DNA of 64,000 nucleotides from Epiperipatus broadwayi. Lineage: Eukaryota; Onychophora; Udeonychophora; Euonychophora; Peripatidae. The notes under the pieces were generated by a model. The model saw only the letters and a list, made by a program, of their open reading frames with translations, was not told where the DNA came from and did not search any database. Positions 62,721 to 64,000 of the stretch are shown one piece after another; position 1 is the stretch's first letter, and the number at the start of each line of letters is the position of its first letter. Location of the stretch: contig JAQFVV010001076.1 in assembly GCA_028023455.1 (NCBI GenBank), forward strand, positions 52,765 to 116,764, written 5' to 3'. The position numbers and the translations under genes are program-made.

Positions 62721-63753
62721 TCTTCAAAAATTTCTGGGATTTCCAATATACAAATCCCAAACAGCCATATCAAAAGAACTCCAAGATAACATAATTCAAG
62801 CAACCAAAAAATAACAAATACCCTGTCAGGAGTCTATCTCTCTCTACAGGGAAAAGTGGCTTTATTGAACATGAAGGTATTGAGTAGAATTGCCTACTAT
62901 TTTCCTGTTATGTCCACACCTAACTCCATCATTAAAAAATCAACAAACTATGTGCAAGGCTCTTCTGGAGGAATAAAACAGTGGCCATCAGCATAGACAA
63001 AATGCAGTACCATCACAAATGTAATGCTGTGTCACTACATGCCATCCCAGCCATACTTATACAAAAAAACACACACCCTTCTACACAATCTAGGAATCAA
63101 ATATGGGTACGCACAAATACTAGCAGCAGTACAGCCAACAGATACACCACCTCCAAAAAGAAATAGCTGGCTTTATACAAAAGCTCATAATATACAGTGC
63201 TATGATGAAATAACAATAGAATGGCTTAAAAAAATAAACATCTGGGAAGCGCATCAGTTAATAAACCCAGATCCACACATCCAAAACCCCAAAACTGGGC
63301 TTAACCAACCACAGGATAACCTTGTGCTGGGCTCTGGAGCCCAAGTACCTTGATTTCATAATCAAAATAAATCTTGAAGCTATGCCAGCTCTATCCTTCC
63401 TTTGTCATAGACAGCATATCACAAAAGTAGATCTGATGTGCCCCAGATATCATAGAGAGGAGGAGTCCTACAACCACATCATTACAACATGTAATGCACT
63501 GGGAACATTGAGACAAATAATATATAACAACATCAAGACAGACTACTACACTATAATCTCACTGCAAAAAAGCATCAAAACTAAACAATTCCCAGTCATC
63601 AGATTATCAATTTTTATAACATATTCAATCTGGTTTGTGAGGTGTAAAATGACATATACACAGCCTCACCCAGATCAAAATGCCTGCTTTATGAAAACAA
63701 TGGAAAAAATTAAGAAAGAGAGATCAACTATTGTCATCAAAATTTATTTTTGA
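62721..63753 (+). pseudogene. LINE ORF2 part 5: thumb and C-terminal Cys/His region
   Basis: From 62720 to about 63023 only broken frames are seen. Open stretches follow at 63024-63353 (containing HNLGIKYGYAQILAAVQPT) and, after a frameshift, 63322-63753. The latter includes CPRYHREEESYNHIITTC, a Cys/His arrangement typical of the ORF2 C-terminus in this group, followed by an aromatic and basic tail to a stop at 63751-63753. Function in the family: probably nucleic acid binding during target-primed reverse transcription. Confidence 0.68.
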
Positions 63754-63971
63754 AGAGACTTAGAAGCTATACAAACTTCCCAACCACTTAAATATACATA
63801 AATAATCACATAAACTGTCAACATTGGTCAATACTATATAATTTGAGTCTTTCAAATTTCAATTGTTTAACAATAATCTCAATCAATTCAAATGCATGTT
63901 GTTGGTTTTTTTTAAATTATGTTTTTTTATACAAAAATGTAATCTTTATTAGACCTAATAAAATTTGTTTT
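63754..63971 (+). other. LINE 3' untranslated region and tail
   Basis: AT-rich, ends AATAAAATTTGTTTT directly before the right target-site duplication. AATAAA could act as a polyadenylation signal. There is no long poly(A). Confidence 0.6.
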
Positions 63972-63991
63972 AAAGTAAATATCATAATAAA
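63972..63991 (+). repeat. Target-site duplication, right copy
   Basis: AAAGTAAATATCATAATAAA, identical to 57108-57127. It marks the 3' junction of the LINE nine bases before the window ends. Confidence 0.85.
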
Positions 63992-64000
63992 AGTTTAAAT

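Larger units (their letters stand above)
60562..63753 (+). pseudogene. LINE ORF2, endonuclease-reverse transcriptase, multiply broken
   Basis: ORF2 would nick the target DNA and reverse-transcribe the element's RNA. The first ATG in frame with the endonuclease is 60562 (MKCKIVGMNIRGINSPS); the upstream frame has a stop at 60532-60534. Lesions visible: a frameshift in an A run near 61450-61462, a TGA at 61808-61810, a 24-bp duplication at 62326-62373 and frame change just after it, a TAG at 62400-62402, frame loss near 62690-62720, multiple stops from 62720 to about 63000, and another frameshift near 63310. Parts are listed separately. The copy cannot make a full ORF2 protein. Confidence 0.85.
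57129..63971 (+). mobile_element. LINE retrotransposon, end-to-end insertion, L1/Tx1-like
   Basis: An insertion of about 6.84 kb lies between two copies of AAAGTAAATATCATAATAAA (57108-57127 and 63972-63991). Order: 5' region, ORF1 with an RRM-like segment and CCHC knuckles, a 187-nt gap, ORF2 with endonuclease, reverse transcriptase and C-terminal Cys/His motif, then a 3' region ending AATAAAATTTGTTTT. RT wording such as NIRPISLSP, QGSPLSALLF, YMDD and SGLKIN resembles the L1/Tx1 group. No RNase H is visible. ORF2 is broken by several lesions and ORF1 has lost its N-terminal continuity, so the copy is dead, but the perfect 20-bp duplication suggests it is not very old. It is less AT-rich and more A-rich on the coding strand than its flanks. 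Confidence 0.88.

Overview
This is a strongly AT-rich, gene-poor stretch of a eukaryotic, most likely invertebrate, nuclear genome. Microsatellites, inverted-repeat elements, Penelope-like and LINE retroelements and hammerhead-ribozyme repeats fill it. The repeat mix would suit a lophotrochozoan, possibly a cephalopod mollusc, but that is inference from style and not from a diagnostic gene. I see no convincing host protein-coding exon, rRNA or functional tRNA. Almost all open frames below about 110 codons look like chance frames in AT-rich DNA.

Layout. 0-5 kb: a tRNA-derived retrosequence with target-site duplications, then three related copies of a repeat family. One copy carries a type I hammerhead ribozyme with an intact core. 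At 4.2-4.5 kb a terminal-inverted-repeat element holds three degenerate hammerhead-like monomers. 5-17 kb: mostly unassigned AT-rich DNA with a TATC-type microsatellite, a 190-bp ATT array and one tRNA-derived SINE-like piece. 17.3-19.6 kb: a satellite-like array whose units degrade from left to right. 19.8-22.2 kb and 40.8-43.7 kb: two compositionally distinct non-coding islands, both starting TGTAAC. 31.8-32.7 kb: a heavily decayed LINE reverse transcriptase.

33.7-34.1 kb and 38.9-39.3 kb: two copies of a Penelope-like 3' end. One is a near-perfect palindrome with a hammerhead-like motif in each arm. The other still has the C-terminal coding tail. 35.1-35.5 kb and 49.0-49.8 kb: two foldback repeats that seem to be one family. 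44.5-46.5 kb: a dense block with a composite inverted element carrying a second hammerhead family, followed directly by an 850-bp palindrome encoding a Penelope-like C-terminal tail. 53.8-54.5 kb: a possible hAT-like transposase fossil.

57.1-64.0 kb: one LINE insertion of about 6.8 kb on the plus strand, complete from end to end and bounded by a target-site duplication of about 20 bp. ORF1 (RRM-like region plus CCHC knuckles) is open over 577 codons but has lost its N-terminal continuity. ORF2 (apurinic-type endonuclease, reverse transcriptase, C-terminal Cys/His motif) is broken by several frameshifts and stops.

The unifying theme is that at least three unrelated repeat types carry the 3' half of a type I hammerhead (GAAA followed by a very short palindromic stem III). 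They are the 1.4-kb family, the 4.2-kb element and the 44.5-kb family; the Penelope 3' ends carry a more divergent version. All ribozyme calls come from hand-folding and need computational and biochemical confirmation.
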